Of a DNA stretch of 64,000 bases, positions 26,442 through 35,552 are shown piece by piece (within the stretch, counting starts at the first letter, position 1; each line of letters begins with the position of its first letter). The notes beneath the pieces are model-generated. The model had not been told where the DNA came from. It worked only from the letters and a program-made list of their open reading frames with translations, and searched no databases. A program made the translations under genes and the position numbers. The stretch lies in NCBI RefSeq assembly GCF_025567625.1, contig NZ_JAOQJC010000027.1:1-64000 (forward strand), in the 5' to 3' direction. The stretch is from Paenibacillus sp. J5C2022 (lineage in GTDB: Bacteria > Bacillota > Bacilli > Paenibacillales > Paenibacillaceae).

Positions 26442-27827
26442 ATGACGGAACAAAGGCAAACGGGAAGCGACAACAGCGGCTTGGCCACCTACAATGAGGC
26501 TGTCTCCTGGATTACGAGCTTGATTCCATTCGGCATAAGACCGGGACTGCAGCGGATTGAAGAGCTGCTGGAGCGGTTGGACAATCCGCATCGCAGGCTG
26601 AAGTTTATCCATGTCGCCGGCACGAACGGCAAAGGCTCGGTTTGCGCTTATTTGACAAGTGCGCTCATGCGAGGAGGTTACGATGTGGGGACATTCACGT
26701 CCCCTTACATCACGAAGTTTACGAATCGATTTCAATATAATGGCGAGGATATCCCGGAGGAGACCCTTCTTGCGCTTGCGAAGAAACTGAAGCCTCATGT
26801 GGACGAGCTGGCGGGAACGGAGCTGGGATCGCCTACCATGTTCGAAGTTTCTACCGCGCTGGCTATTCTCTATTTCGCCAAAGTAAGCTACCCCGATTAC
26901 GTGGTCTGGGAGACCGGACTTGGCGGACGATTGGATGTAACTAATATAGTCTGTCCGGTCATCTCGATCATTACGAATGTCGGCCATGACCATATGGACC
27001 GGTTAGGCGACACATTGGAGCAGGTAGCAACGGAGAAGGCTGGCATTATCAAGCCCGGCGTGCCTGTCGTCAGCGCTGTCTCCCAGCCTGAGCTCGTGAG
27101 CATCATTCGCGAGACAGCGGAGCGGAAGAAGAGCTCGTTATACATGCTGGGCGACCAATTCCGCTTCGAGCGACTGGAAGCCGGCGAGGAGGAACAGTCC
27201 TTCCGCTTCAGCGGCTTGTTCCGGGAGCTCCCGGAGCTGAAGATCGGACTTAGCGGGGCACATCAGGTAACGAATGCGGTCACTGCCCTTATGGCGCTGG
27301 AAGTGCTGCGACAATATCAAGCGCTGGTTCTGGATGAGGATGCGATCCGCGAAGGGCTTCGCAGCGCGACATGGCCGGGACGGATGGAGTTGGTAAGTCA
27401 TGAGCCGCGCATTCTGCTTGACGGCGCGCATAACCCGGAAGGAGCGGAAGCACTGGCGGCGGCCTTGCGCGATACTTACAAGTATGATCGGTTAATCGTT
27501 ATGATGGGCATGCTGGAGAATAAGAATCATCGGGCGACGCTCCGGCATATACTACCCATAGTGAATATGCTTATTGTAACCGAGCCTGATTATCGCATGA
27601 AGCAGGATGCGGACGAACTGGCTCGGCTGGCAGAGGAGATGCGGGAATCGTGGTCTCCGGCGCCGTCGTTTCAGTTAGTCGTTGCGAAGGATTGGAAGGA
27701 AGCGCTGAACAAATTGCAGGAAGCAACCGGGGAGACGGACCTTGGAGTCGTGACAGGCACGCTGTATTTGATAGCGGATGTACGCTCCTATATGTTGTAC
27801 AACTCGGATTCTGAAAAAGGTTGGTGA
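26442..27827 (+). CDS. folC: folylpolyglutamate synthase / dihydrofolate synthase
   Basis: FolC adds glutamate to dihydropteroate and folates. The 461-residue Mur-ligase-fold protein has the P-loop in VAGTNGKGSVCAYL, the folate-binding region FTSPYITKFTNRFQYNGE, and GGRLDVTNI. The C-terminal domain begins around WPGRMELVSHEPRILLDGAH. The extra 20 residues before SWITSLIPFGIRPGL are a little longer than usual. It follows valS by 19 bases, as in B. subtilis, and its stop lies inside the ribosome-binding site of murC. Confidence 0.96.
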   Translation: MTEQRQTGSDNSGLATYNEAVSWITSLIPFGIRPGLQRIEELLERLDNPHRRLKFIHVAGTNGKGSVCAYLTSALMRGGYDVGTFTSPYITKFTNRFQYNGEDIPEETLLALAKKLKPHVDELAGTELGSPTMFEVSTALAILYFAKVSYPDYVVWETGLGGRLDVTNIVCPVISIITNVGHDHMDRLGDTLEQVATEKAGIIKPGVPVVSAVSQPELVSIIRETAERKKSSLYMLGDQFRFERLEAGEEEQSFRFSGLFRELPELKIGLSGAHQVTNAVTALMALEVLRQYQALVLDEDAIREGLRSATWPGRMELVSHEPRILLDGAHNPEGAEALAAALRDTYKYDRLIVMMGMLENKNHRATLRHILPIVNMLIVTEPDYRMKQDADELARLAEEMRESWSPAPSFQLVVAKDWKEALNKLQEATGETDLGVVTGTLYLIADVRSYMLYNSDSEKGW

Positions 27828-27834
27828 ACCGTCT

Positions 27835-29244
27835 TTGAATACGGCAGAACACATCCACTTCATCGGAATCGGCGGTTATGGAATGAGTGCCATTGCCCGC
27901 GTGATGCTGGAGAAGGGATATAAGGTAACAGGTTCGGATGTGGCGCGACAGGAGTTAACGGAGAAGCTCGCTGCGAAGGGAGCAGATATCTTCATCGGCC
28001 ATCAGCCGGAGCATGTGAAAGGAGCGGACCTCGTCGTATACTCGACAGCGCTGCCTAGTGACAATGTGGAGCGAAAAGCGGCGGAAGCCTTGCATATTCC
28101 GGTGTTGCACCGCTCCCAAATGCTGGCCAGGCTGATGAATGCGGGCAAAGGCATCGCCGTTGCCGGAGCGCACGGGAAGACGACGACTTCCTCCATGATC
28201 GCGCTTGTCATGGAAGAATGCAAGACGGACCCTACTTATATTATCGGTGGCGAGATTGTCAACGTCGGCACGAACGCGAAAGCGGGCAAAGGCGAATATG
28301 TCGTAGCGGAAGCGGATGAGAGCGACGGTTCCTTCCTGCACTATCATCCCGCGATTGCGATCGTAACCAACATCGAACCGGATCATCTGGAAAATTACGA
28401 TGGCGACTACGAGAAGCTGAAAGCGGCCTATGTCCAATTCCTTCAGCAGGTAAAGCCTGACGGGAAGGCGATTGTATGCGCGGACGATACAGCGATACAG
28501 GAAATATTGCCGAGGGCCCGCAAACGGGAGGACGGAGCGGATGAGCCTCTATTAATCACATACGGCGTTGAACATGACGCTACCTACAGGGCGGAAGCCA
28601 TCGTGCTGGGCGATCGTAAAGTTTCCTTCGATATGCTTTGCAAGGGCGAGCCTCTCGGTCGCGTTGAACTGTCTGTTCCTGGACTCCACAATGTATACAA
28701 TGCGATGGCGACGGTCATTACATGCATAGAGGCAGGCTTGTCTTTCGAAGCCGTGAAGGAAGCAATCAAGCTGTTCCGCGGCGCGAAGCGGCGTTTTCAG
28801 GTGTTGGGTGAAGTGAACGACATACTCGTCATTGATGACTATGCTCATCACCCGACGGAAATCCAGGCAACAATCAGTGCTGCCAAGGCGACAGGGAAAC
28901 GAATCATTGCCGTCTTCCAGCCGCAGCGTTATACGAGAACGTACTTCCTGTTCGAGCAGTTCAGCAGAGCCTTTCCGGAAGCGGACGAGGTTATCATATC
29001 CGATATTTACTCGCCTGCCGGCGAGCAGCAAATAGAGGGTATCAGCTCTAGCAAGCTGGTGGAATTGATTCGGAATAACAGTCATGCCAGGGCGGAGTAT
29101 ATTCCCACGAAGGATGAGGTGCTGGCGGCGCTTCAACAACGTGTAAAGCCAGGCGATCTGGTCATTACAATGGGCGCCGGCGACATATGGAAGGTAGCGG
29201 ATGCTCTGGCCAAGTCTCTGCAAGCATCACAAGGCGAAGCGTAG
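27835..29244 (+). CDS. murC: UDP-N-acetylmuramate--L-alanine ligase
   Basis: MurC adds L-alanine to UDP-MurNAc in peptidoglycan precursor synthesis. The 469-residue product has FIGIGGYGMSAIARVML at the N terminus, the ATP loop AGAHGKTTTSSMIAL, EADESDGSFLHYHP and the C-terminal domain motif DDYAHHPTEIQATI. The start is TTG 27835, 8 bases after AAGGTTGGTG; there is no in-frame ATG with a site. In B. subtilis the gene at this place after folC is comC; here murC takes it. A terminator-like hairpin follows. Confidence 0.96.
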   Translation: MNTAEHIHFIGIGGYGMSAIARVMLEKGYKVTGSDVARQELTEKLAAKGADIFIGHQPEHVKGADLVVYSTALPSDNVERKAAEALHIPVLHRSQMLARLMNAGKGIAVAGAHGKTTTSSMIALVMEECKTDPTYIIGGEIVNVGTNAKAGKGEYVVAEADESDGSFLHYHPAIAIVTNIEPDHLENYDGDYEKLKAAYVQFLQQVKPDGKAIVCADDTAIQEILPRARKREDGADEPLLITYGVEHDATYRAEAIVLGDRKVSFDMLCKGEPLGRVELSVPGLHNVYNAMATVITCIEAGLSFEAVKEAIKLFRGAKRRFQVLGEVNDILVIDDYAHHPTEIQATISAAKATGKRIIAVFQPQRYTRTYFLFEQFSRAFPEADEVIISDIYSPAGEQQIEGISSSKLVELIRNNSHARAEYIPTKDEVLAALQQRVKPGDLVITMGAGDIWKVADALAKSLQASQGEA

Positions 29245-29330
29245 CAACAACAATAACGCAGCAAATTCAGCAATAGACTAACCCATCAGGAAGCTGACTC
29301 ACTTGAAGGATGGTTTACCAGGATGAAATA

Positions 29331-29370
29331 GGGGCGGTGCAGGGATGATAATCCTTGCGCCGCCCTTTCT
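29331..29370 (+). terminator. terminator-like hairpin after murC
   Basis: Long stem GGGCGGTGCAGGGAT/ATCCTTGCGCCGCCC, fully paired with G-U pairs and a 4-base loop, followed by a short T-rich stretch. Confidence 0.7.
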
Positions 29371-29439
29371 GCTTATCGTCATTATTACTGTCGTTAGCTG
29401 AATCTGTCGGATGAACTGGAAGAGAGTCATTTACCCCCA

Positions 29440-29700
29440 TTCCTTCCCAAGCTCAGGAACTCGAATAGTTTACAGGTGCTCGGTTATGGCGAGGCCTCAC
29501 GCTCCCTTCAGCTCAGGATCATGATTAGTTGCAAGTACCTGACTGCGACGTGGCTCCATTCTCCCTTCAACTCAGGAACTCGAATAGTTTACAGGTGCTC
29601 GGTTATGACGAAGCCTCACTCTCCCTTCAACTCAGGAACTCGAATAGTTTACATGTGCTTGGTTGTGGCAAGGCCTCACTCTTCCTTCAGCTCAGGCATT
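29440..29700. repeat. 60-bp tandem repeat array, intergenic
   Basis: Units start at 29452, 29512, 29571, 29631 and 29691 (last one partial), with a half unit before the first. Units 1, 3 and 4 are nearly identical and unit 2 has diverged. Each unit carries a core close to CCTCACTCTCCCTTCAACTC followed by AGGAACTCG. The same core occurs at 50573-50771 and, inverted, at 29760-29890 and 50836-50863. Open frames across it have no ribosome-binding site. It is not a CRISPR: there are no unique spacers. Confidence 0.88.
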
Positions 29701-29759
29701 CGATGGAAATGACTATTAATAAATAATTTAATTAGAAAGATGACCATCGGAGAATCACG

Positions 29760-29894
29760 CTATCATGCTCCTGAAAGAAGAACACAATGAGCGGGGGAAG
29801 TGAGTCAAGATGTTGCACTCCTGAAACAAGGGGATAGTGAGGAGCAAGAATGAACCAGATGATTCGCTTCTGAGACATGGGGATAGTGATGAAG
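29760..29894. repeat. degenerate inverted copies of the intergenic repeat core
   Basis: Three units about 50 bp apart (cores at 29768, 29818 and 29867) of the type CTCCTGAAACAAGGGGATAG followed by TGAGG. Their reverse complement matches the core of the array at 29440-29700 at about 80 percent by eye. Confidence 0.6.
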
Positions 29895-30013
29895 TTCGGA
29901 CTTAGCTCAATTAACAACGCGGCTGCTGTTATTCAACAAAATGAATTGCCTTGAATTGCTCTACTCAGAGCAGATCTTTTGTGTCAGACAGAGGAAGGAG
30001 TCTTCCAGCATCG

Positions 30014-30042
30014 GCATATCTCGTAATTTGATTTCATAGAAT
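30014..30042 (+). promoter_or_regulatory. sigma-E type promoter of the spoIIB-like gene
   Basis: GCATATC (30014-30020), 14-bp spacer, CATAGAAT (30035-30042). This matches KMATATT-N14-CATACAHT at all but two positions and lies 40 bases before the start codon. Confidence 0.55.
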
Positions 30043-30081
30043 GATAGTAGACATAACATTGGAATCAAGGGAGTGATCGAC

Positions 30082-31746
30082 ATGAACAAGAAGCCTTCCA
30101 ACCGAATAACTTATCGATTCGACCGTAGCGGTAATATAATGCATGGTAATGCGAAGCCAGCAGCCCATGCTCAACATGGGGAAACGGGAATTAATGGAAC
30201 TTCAAATGTTGTCCCCTTATACCCGTCGCATGCTGCGAATGTTATACATGAAAGCGAGTATTGGACAAGCCCTTATCAAGAAGACATCAGCAAATTGGAA
30301 GAATTGATCAGGAATTCTACACATGATCGCGATAAGAAGCGGTCTCGCGACAATGAAGTCGATGTCATGCCTGGACACGCCACATGGGGGGATAGGGAGC
30401 CAAGACGTGAAAGCAAAAAAAAGCAGGACGAAAAGGAAAGTATGAATATCACAACATGGCATGGTGGTAAAGTAAGTCAGGATAATGAGACACGGCTGAA
30501 TAGCAAAACACGACAAGCTGGCACGACCGAGCAGAACGGAAGGGAATGGACGGATAACGAGCGGAAGCGGGATGACGCGATACGTCAACATGGCACGGCA
30601 TGGCACAACAGCGAGGAACGACCGGATAACGAGGGATGGCAGAATGGCAAGCCAAGGCGGCGGGATAGCGATGAATGGGGGGATGAGCTGTATGCGCACA
30701 GAAGCACAGGCGCATCCTCGCATACTAACGATCTTCACGACGAGGAGGACAAGCAATTTGAATCGGAGTATAGGGGGAACTTCGATTACCTTGAGGAGGA
30801 TGGTCCTCATGTGCGGAGAGGTCAAGGCCCCTCATGGTTTAATGTATTCCTGTCGGTCGCAGGAGCGCTGGCAACTGGCGCGTTGTTCGGCTATATCATT
30901 CTAAGCTTGTTCACGGGATCAGAACTGTGGCCGTTCAAGGAACGTTCCGCTTCAAGCGACAGTGCGATGCAGCAAAGTGATGAGACTTGGCCCGGTACTT
31001 CGGAGGAAGGAACGGATCGCTTAAGTATCAACAAAGGAACGACGCAGTCGGGTAAGGAAAACATAGATCAGGAAGGCGCAGTTGCTATCGACACTTCCGC
31101 TGGCAGCTCTGCGGTTGCCATTGACGGACTGGATTTTACCTACTACATGCTGCAATACGGCGTGTTCAGCAATACGGAAGGCATGGATGCCGCCTTGAAG
31201 CAGCTTCGCGACAAAGGACTTGCTTCCGCTTCCATTCGCAGCGGCGAAAGCAAGTATGCCGTGTTTGCAGGCGTAGCCGCCGATGCACAAGACTTGAAGA
31301 CGCTTGAGAACAAACTATCGGGGCTGATCCTGTACGGAAAGGAAGTGCGGCTGCAATCGCCGGATTCAATGAACTTTACGGGTACACAAGAGGACGCTAA
31401 AGCATTCTTCGAACAAACGAACGGACTTATTGCGGTCTGGAGCAATCTCATTACGGCTCAATTCGAGCAGAATTCTCTCTCCAGACTGGGTGATGCTGCT
31501 ACCGACGCTTGGGAGAAGCGGCATTCGCAGTGGAGAGAGATCGCAGAGGCGATGAGCAAGGGAATGAATGACAAGCAGGGCGGCGCATATCTGGAAAAGC
31601 TGACAGCTGCAATGGAGAAGACGGCATCCTCTATTGCCGCCTATAATAAGAAGCCGTCCAGTGCACCGTTATGGGAAGCGCAAGCCGCATTAATGGAAGC
31701 GGTGCTGGTACAAAAAGAATGGTTTGAGACGATGGGCGCATTGTAA
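30082..31746 (+). CDS. SpoIIB-like SPOR-domain membrane protein
   Basis: A 554-residue bitopic protein. Residues 1-250 are a highly charged, Asn/Asp/Arg/Gly-rich low-complexity cytoplasmic region with recurring Trp-containing segments (TTWHGG, REWTDNE, TAWHNSEE, EGWQNGK). One membrane helix follows (about 253-275, VFLSVAGALATGALFGYIIL), then an acidic linker and a SPOR-like peptidoglycan-binding domain (about 350-430, TYYMLQYGVFSNTEGMDAAL and SKYAVFAGVAADAQDL). A helical domain of about 120 residues ends it. B. subtilis SpoIIB has the same topology and lies in the same place before maf, so it is probably a divergent SpoIIB. ATG 30082 is chosen over GTG 30073, which overlaps the ribosome-binding site AAGGGAG. 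Confidence 0.75.
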   Translation: MNKKPSNRITYRFDRSGNIMHGNAKPAAHAQHGETGINGTSNVVPLYPSHAANVIHESEYWTSPYQEDISKLEELIRNSTHDRDKKRSRDNEVDVMPGHATWGDREPRRESKKKQDEKESMNITTWHGGKVSQDNETRLNSKTRQAGTTEQNGREWTDNERKRDDAIRQHGTAWHNSEERPDNEGWQNGKPRRRDSDEWGDELYAHRSTGASSHTNDLHDEEDKQFESEYRGNFDYLEEDGPHVRRGQGPSWFNVFLSVAGALATGALFGYIILSLFTGSELWPFKERSASSDSAMQQSDETWPGTSEEGTDRLSINKGTTQSGKENIDQEGAVAIDTSAGSSAVAIDGLDFTYYMLQYGVFSNTEGMDAALKQLRDKGLASASIRSGESKYAVFAGVAADAQDLKTLENKLSGLILYGKEVRLQSPDSMNFTGTQEDAKAFFEQTNGLIAVWSNLITAQFEQNSLSRLGDAATDAWEKRHSQWREIAEAMSKGMNDKQGGAYLEKLTAAMEKTASSIAAYNKKPSSAPLWEAQAALMEAVLVQKEWFETMGAL

Positions 31747-31842
31747 AGAAAGGAATTGGAGCGTATAATAGTGAAAGGTGTCAAATAGCTAAGTGTCACA
31801 GGCGTGTAAAAGTGGTAGTTGCACGGTAGGGAGGGAAATGCA

Positions 31843-32085
31843 TTGAAGAAAAGCGGTTGGACTCTCCTACTCTTCGTCATATTGGGTTTGCTTGCGGGAG
31901 CTCTGCTTTCGCACTGGCTGGAATCCGTTCCGGGAACAGCCTTCCTGACCAAACCAATCGAAGCGACAATATCGCCTGCCATTGATTTGTATGTGCTGGA
32001 CTTTGCCATGAACCTCGATATTCGCATCAGCTTGCTGAGCATAATTGGTGCAGTTATCGCAATATGGCTTTATCGCAAGCTTTAG
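31843..32085 (+). CDS. small DUF4321-type membrane protein
   Basis: An 80-residue protein with a membrane helix at each end (LLLFVILGLLAGALLSHWL and ISLLSIIGAVIAIWLYRKL) and a short middle segment that would lie outside if the N terminus is inside. It resembles DUF4321 proteins found before maf in Paenibacillus. The start is TTG 31843, 7 bases after GGGAGGG; the ATG at 31838 is out of frame. Function unknown. Confidence 0.75.
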   Translation: MKKSGWTLLLFVILGLLAGALLSHWLESVPGTAFLTKPIEATISPAIDLYVLDFAMNLDIRISLLSIIGAVIAIWLYRKL

Positions 32086-32131
32086 CGACTTAATAACCTA
32101 GAATAAGCAAGCTTACAAGGAGAAGGCAGTT

Positions 32132-32764
32132 ATGACAGACCAACTCGCATATTCACATCCGATAAGCCGGATTGTCCTGGCTTCATCGTCTCCGCGCCGG
32201 AAGGAACTGGTCGCAGCTATGGACCTTTCCTTGCCGGTTTCTATTTTGTCTGCGGACGTAGAGGAATGGATCGATCCGTCATGGTCGTCAGAGCAAGCCG
32301 TGCAGGAGCTGGCCATTCGCAAGGGCAATGCCGTCAGGGACAGGCTCAGGAAGCAAGATGGTCCTGTGTCATCTGATCTTGTCATCGCTGCCGATACGAT
32401 CGTCGTACTGGACGGGATTCCGCTTGGCAAGCCGGAGGATGATGGGCATGCCAGAGAGATGCTGACGGCGCTGCAAGGGCGCTGGCACGAAGTCTATACT
32501 GGCGTCGCTTGTCTGCCGACGGCTTCCGGAGAGGATACAGTCTGTCATCGCCTGACGAAAGTGCATATGAAGCCGTTAAGCCAAGACAATATCAGCCGAT
32601 ATATAGCAACGGGTGAACCGAGAGATAAGGCTGGCGGCTATGGCATCCAAGGACTGGGATCAATGTTCATTCATGAAATTGAAGGCTGTTATTTCAACGT
32701 GGTCGGCTTGCCCGTATCGCTGCTGTCCGATATGCTGAGGCGGTATGGCATTGAGGCATATTGA
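32132..32764 (+). CDS. maf: Maf family nucleoside triphosphate pyrophosphatase
   Basis: Maf hydrolyses dTTP, UTP and modified nucleotides to monophosphates and is linked to septum arrest in B. subtilis. The 210-residue product has the signature RIVLASSSPRRKELVAAM, SSDLVIAADTIVVLDG with the catalytic Asp, and DKAGGYGIQGLGSMFIHEIEG. The ribosome-binding site is AAGGAGAAGG. It is the first of the maf-radC-mre block found in most Bacilli. Confidence 0.96.
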   Translation: MTDQLAYSHPISRIVLASSSPRRKELVAAMDLSLPVSILSADVEEWIDPSWSSEQAVQELAIRKGNAVRDRLRKQDGPVSSDLVIAADTIVVLDGIPLGKPEDDGHAREMLTALQGRWHEVYTGVACLPTASGEDTVCHRLTKVHMKPLSQDNISRYIATGEPRDKAGGYGIQGLGSMFIHEIEGCYFNVVGLPVSLLSDMLRRYGIEAY

Positions 32765-32820
32765 ATTGCGATGCGGCGGGCATTGCACGCCAACTATGAA
32801 CACAAAGGCGGTTATGGGAC

Positions 32821-33510
32821 ATGGAGATGCAAAGCAGCAATTTGCGTGATGTCCCCCATGAAGAACGTCCAAGAGAGCGCATGATGAGATATGGGGCTGA
32901 AGCGCTTAGCCATGCGGAACTGCTGGCTATTCTGCTTCGAACGGGAACGCAGCGTCAATCGGCAGTTCACCTGGCGGGAGCCGTATTGAAACAATGCGGC
33001 AGTCTGCGCAATCTGATGGATATGAGCATGGAAGAATTAACAGCCATACGAGGCATAGGTCCCGCGAAGGCAGTTCAGCTGCGCGCCGGCATCGAGCTAG
33101 GAAGGCGCATGATCAGGAGCAAGCTGCCCGACGTCTTGTCCGTACGCAGCCCCAAGGATGCCGCCGACTATTTGATGGAGGATCTTCGTTATTTGAAGAA
33201 GGAGCATTTCGTCTGCTTGTTCCTCAATACGAAGAATCATATTATTGCCCGGGAAACCTTGTCGATGGGCACCCTTAACGCATCTCTCGTTCATCCCAGA
33301 GAGGTGTTCCGCGCAGCTATTAAATGCAGCAGCGCATCCATCATTTGCGCGCATAACCATCCAAGCGGCGACCCGACGCCAAGTCCCGAAGACATACACT
33401 TGACGAAGCGGCTAGCGGAAGCGGGCCAGCTTGTGGGCATTGACATACTTGATCATATTGTAATAGGCGATGGCAGCTTTGTCAGTTTGAAGGAGCAGGG
33501 ATATCTGTAA
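32821..33510 (+). CDS. radC: RadC family JAB-domain protein
   Basis: A 229-residue RadC protein (YeeS/YsxA type). It has an N-terminal helix-hairpin-helix region (IRGIGPAKAVQLRAGIELG) and a C-terminal MPN/JAB metalloprotease-like domain with HNHPSGDPTPSPEDI and DHIVIGDGSFVSL. Despite the name a DNA-repair role is not established. The mreB promoter lies in its last codons. Confidence 0.95.
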   Translation: MEMQSSNLRDVPHEERPRERMMRYGAEALSHAELLAILLRTGTQRQSAVHLAGAVLKQCGSLRNLMDMSMEELTAIRGIGPAKAVQLRAGIELGRRMIRSKLPDVLSVRSPKDAADYLMEDLRYLKKEHFVCLFLNTKNHIIARETLSMGTLNASLVHPREVFRAAIKCSSASIICAHNHPSGDPTPSPEDIHLTKRLAEAGQLVGIDILDHIVIGDGSFVSLKEQGYL

Positions 33511-33516
33511 TATAAT
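33487..33516 (+). promoter_or_regulatory. sigma-A promoter of the mreB operon
   Basis: -35 TTGAAG (33487-33492), 18-bp spacer, -10 TATAAT (33511-33516), overlapping the end of radC and 80 bases before mreB. Confidence 0.65.
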
Positions 33517-33595
33517 AATAAGAGTCGGTTTATGAACCGAATTTGAACGAGTAATCGATAGATGATATCGTTTCAGTGAAGAAGGGAGCAGCAGT

Positions 33596-34624
33596 ATGTT
33601 TGGGAGCTTTACGAAAGATTTGGGTATTGATCTGGGCACAGCCAATACTCTTGTATATGTGAAAGGAAAAGGAATTGTCGTGAGGGAGCCGTCGGTGGTT
33701 GCCTTGCGTACTGATACAAAAACGATCGAAGCCGTAGGCGAGCAGGCGAAGAAGATGATCGGGCGCACACCCGGCAATATTCGCGCCGTTCGTCCGATGA
33801 AGGATGGCGTTATTGCCGATTATGACACGACGGCTACGATGATCAAGTATTTTATTCGATCTGCCCAGAAGCAGAGGTCGCTGTTCCCCCGTCATCCCAA
33901 TGTGATGGTATGCGTACCGTCCGGCATTACAGCCGTAGAGAAGCGCGCTGTCGAAGATGCCGCGAAGCAAGCCGGAGCGCGCGAGGCTTACACGATCGAA
34001 GAGCCGTTCGCAGCGGCAATCGGAGCCGATCTTCCCGTATGGGAGCCGACGGGCAGCATGGTCGTGGATATCGGCGGCGGTACGACGGAAGTTGCGGTTA
34101 TCTCGCTCGGCGGCATCGTTACAAGCCGTTCTATCCGCGTCGCCGGCGACGACATGGACGAAGCGATCATGCAATACATCAAGCGTCAATACAATCTGAT
34201 GATTGGCGAACGCACGGCGGAGCAGTTGAAGATGGAGGTCGGCTCCGCGCTGCCGCTGGACAAGCCTGAGACGTTGGAGATTCGCGGCCGGGATCTCGTA
34301 TCCGGCTTGCCGAAGACACTGCCTACCACATCCGACGAGATTACGGACGCCTTGTCCGATACCGTTAATTCCATCGTGGAAGCAGTAAAAGTAACGCTGG
34401 AGAAATGCCCGCCAGAGCTTGCGGCGGACATTATGGATCGGGGAATCGTATTAACGGGCGGAGGCGGCTTGCTCCGGAATTTGGACAAGCTGCTGCAGCG
34501 CGAGACGGGCATGCCGGTCATCGTGGCGGACAATCCGCTGGATTGTGTAGCGATCGGAACCGGACGTTCTTTGGATCACATTCATATGTTCAAAGGCAGG
34601 GGCTCCTCACGCTCACGGCGATAA
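33596..34624 (+). CDS. mreB: rod-shape actin-like protein MreB
   Basis: MreB filaments direct lateral cell-wall synthesis. The 342-residue product has the actin-fold motifs DLGIDLGTANTLVYVKGKG (phosphate 1), VVDIGGGTTEVAVIS (phosphate 2) and TGGGGLLRNLDKLL (adenosine). Position after radC and before mreC identifies it as MreB rather than the paralogues Mbl or MreBH. The ribosome-binding site is AAGGGAG. Confidence 0.98.
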   Translation: MFGSFTKDLGIDLGTANTLVYVKGKGIVVREPSVVALRTDTKTIEAVGEQAKKMIGRTPGNIRAVRPMKDGVIADYDTTATMIKYFIRSAQKQRSLFPRHPNVMVCVPSGITAVEKRAVEDAAKQAGAREAYTIEEPFAAAIGADLPVWEPTGSMVVDIGGGTTEVAVISLGGIVTSRSIRVAGDDMDEAIMQYIKRQYNLMIGERTAEQLKMEVGSALPLDKPETLEIRGRDLVSGLPKTLPTTSDEITDALSDTVNSIVEAVKVTLEKCPPELAADIMDRGIVLTGGGGLLRNLDKLLQRETGMPVIVADNPLDCVAIGTGRSLDHIHMFKGRGSSRSRR

Positions 34625-34670
34625 GCTATCGCTATAAGTAGCACGGACAAGGGGATTTAGGGGTGAGGGA

Positions 34671-35552
34671 TTGCTTAATCTATTCAGAAATAAACGTCTG
34701 TTCATGCTCATGATCGGAATGATTCTTACAATTGCGATTATCGGTTTCTCGTTAAGCGATCGCAAAGAACTCTCCTGGCCTGAAAAATTTCTGAAGGATA
34801 CCTTTGGCTACGTTCAGCAATGGTTCTACAAGCCCGCTGGCTCTATAGCGGGCTTCTTTGAGGATATCAGGGGACTGAAAGAAGTCTACGAGGAAAACGA
34901 GCGGCTCAGAAGCGTGGCGGCTGCTTACTCTCGGGATAAAGTAGAGTACAACTTCCTTAAGCTGGAACACGAGCGGCTTATGGAGGACCTTGCATTCACG
35001 AAGCAACAGAAGCAAATGTACAATTACAACTACTTGATTGCTCAAGTTGTATCCGTCAGCAACGATGCCAACAACCGTACCATGAACATCAATCTCGGCT
35101 CGAAGCACGGGGTCAAGCCGAATATGGCAGTTACGACGGTTGACGGATTGATCGGCCTGGTAAGCTCTGTGTCGCCGTTCACCTCCACGATTACGCCAAT
35201 TACCGAATTGAATGAGTCTTCTCCTACTACGAATGGAAATTCCATCGCCGCGACGATCGAAGGGAGAGAGGACGACTCCTTCGGCATTCTCAGCTATTAT
35301 GACAAAGAGAAGAAGCGGCTTGTTATGACCAGAATCGAAGAAACGGATAAGTTGGAGGTCGGCGACAAGGTCGTTACCTCAGGGCTTGGCAATGTGTATC
35401 CGAGAGGAATGGTTGTCGGTACGGTAGAGACGAAGCAAGTTGGCGACATGGGGCTTACGTATACAGCCACAGTGAAGCTTGCTGCGGATTTCGACCGTTT
35501 GTACGAAGTGTTCGTCGTTCAGCCGCCTGAGATGGAGGAGCAGGAGCGATGA
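34671..35552 (+). CDS. mreC: rod-shape-determining protein MreC
   Basis: MreC is a bitopic elongasome protein. The 293-residue product has a short cytoplasmic N terminus, one membrane helix (about 10-27, LFMLMIGMILTIAIIGFSL), a coiled coil (about 65-110) and the extracellular beta-barrel domain with AVTTVDGLIGLVSSVSP. It starts at TTG 34671 behind AGGGGTG. The stop overlaps the mreD start by four bases. Confidence 0.96.
   Translation: MLNLFRNKRLFMLMIGMILTIAIIGFSLSDRKELSWPEKFLKDTFGYVQQWFYKPAGSIAGFFEDIRGLKEVYEENERLRSVAAAYSRDKVEYNFLKLEHERLMEDLAFTKQQKQMYNYNYLIAQVVSVSNDANNRTMNINLGSKHGVKPNMAVTTVDGLIGLVSSVSPFTSTITPITELNESSPTTNGNSIAATIEGREDDSFGILSYYDKEKKRLVMTRIEETDKLEVGDKVVTSGLGNVYPRGMVVGTVETKQVGDMGLTYTATVKLAADFDRLYEVFVVQPPEMEEQER

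Noticed and set aside
29452..29726. Open frames of 65-78 codons and a CRISPR-like periodicity
   Set aside because: The frames simply follow the 60-bp repeat and have no ribosome-binding site; the whole unit is conserved, so there are no spacers.
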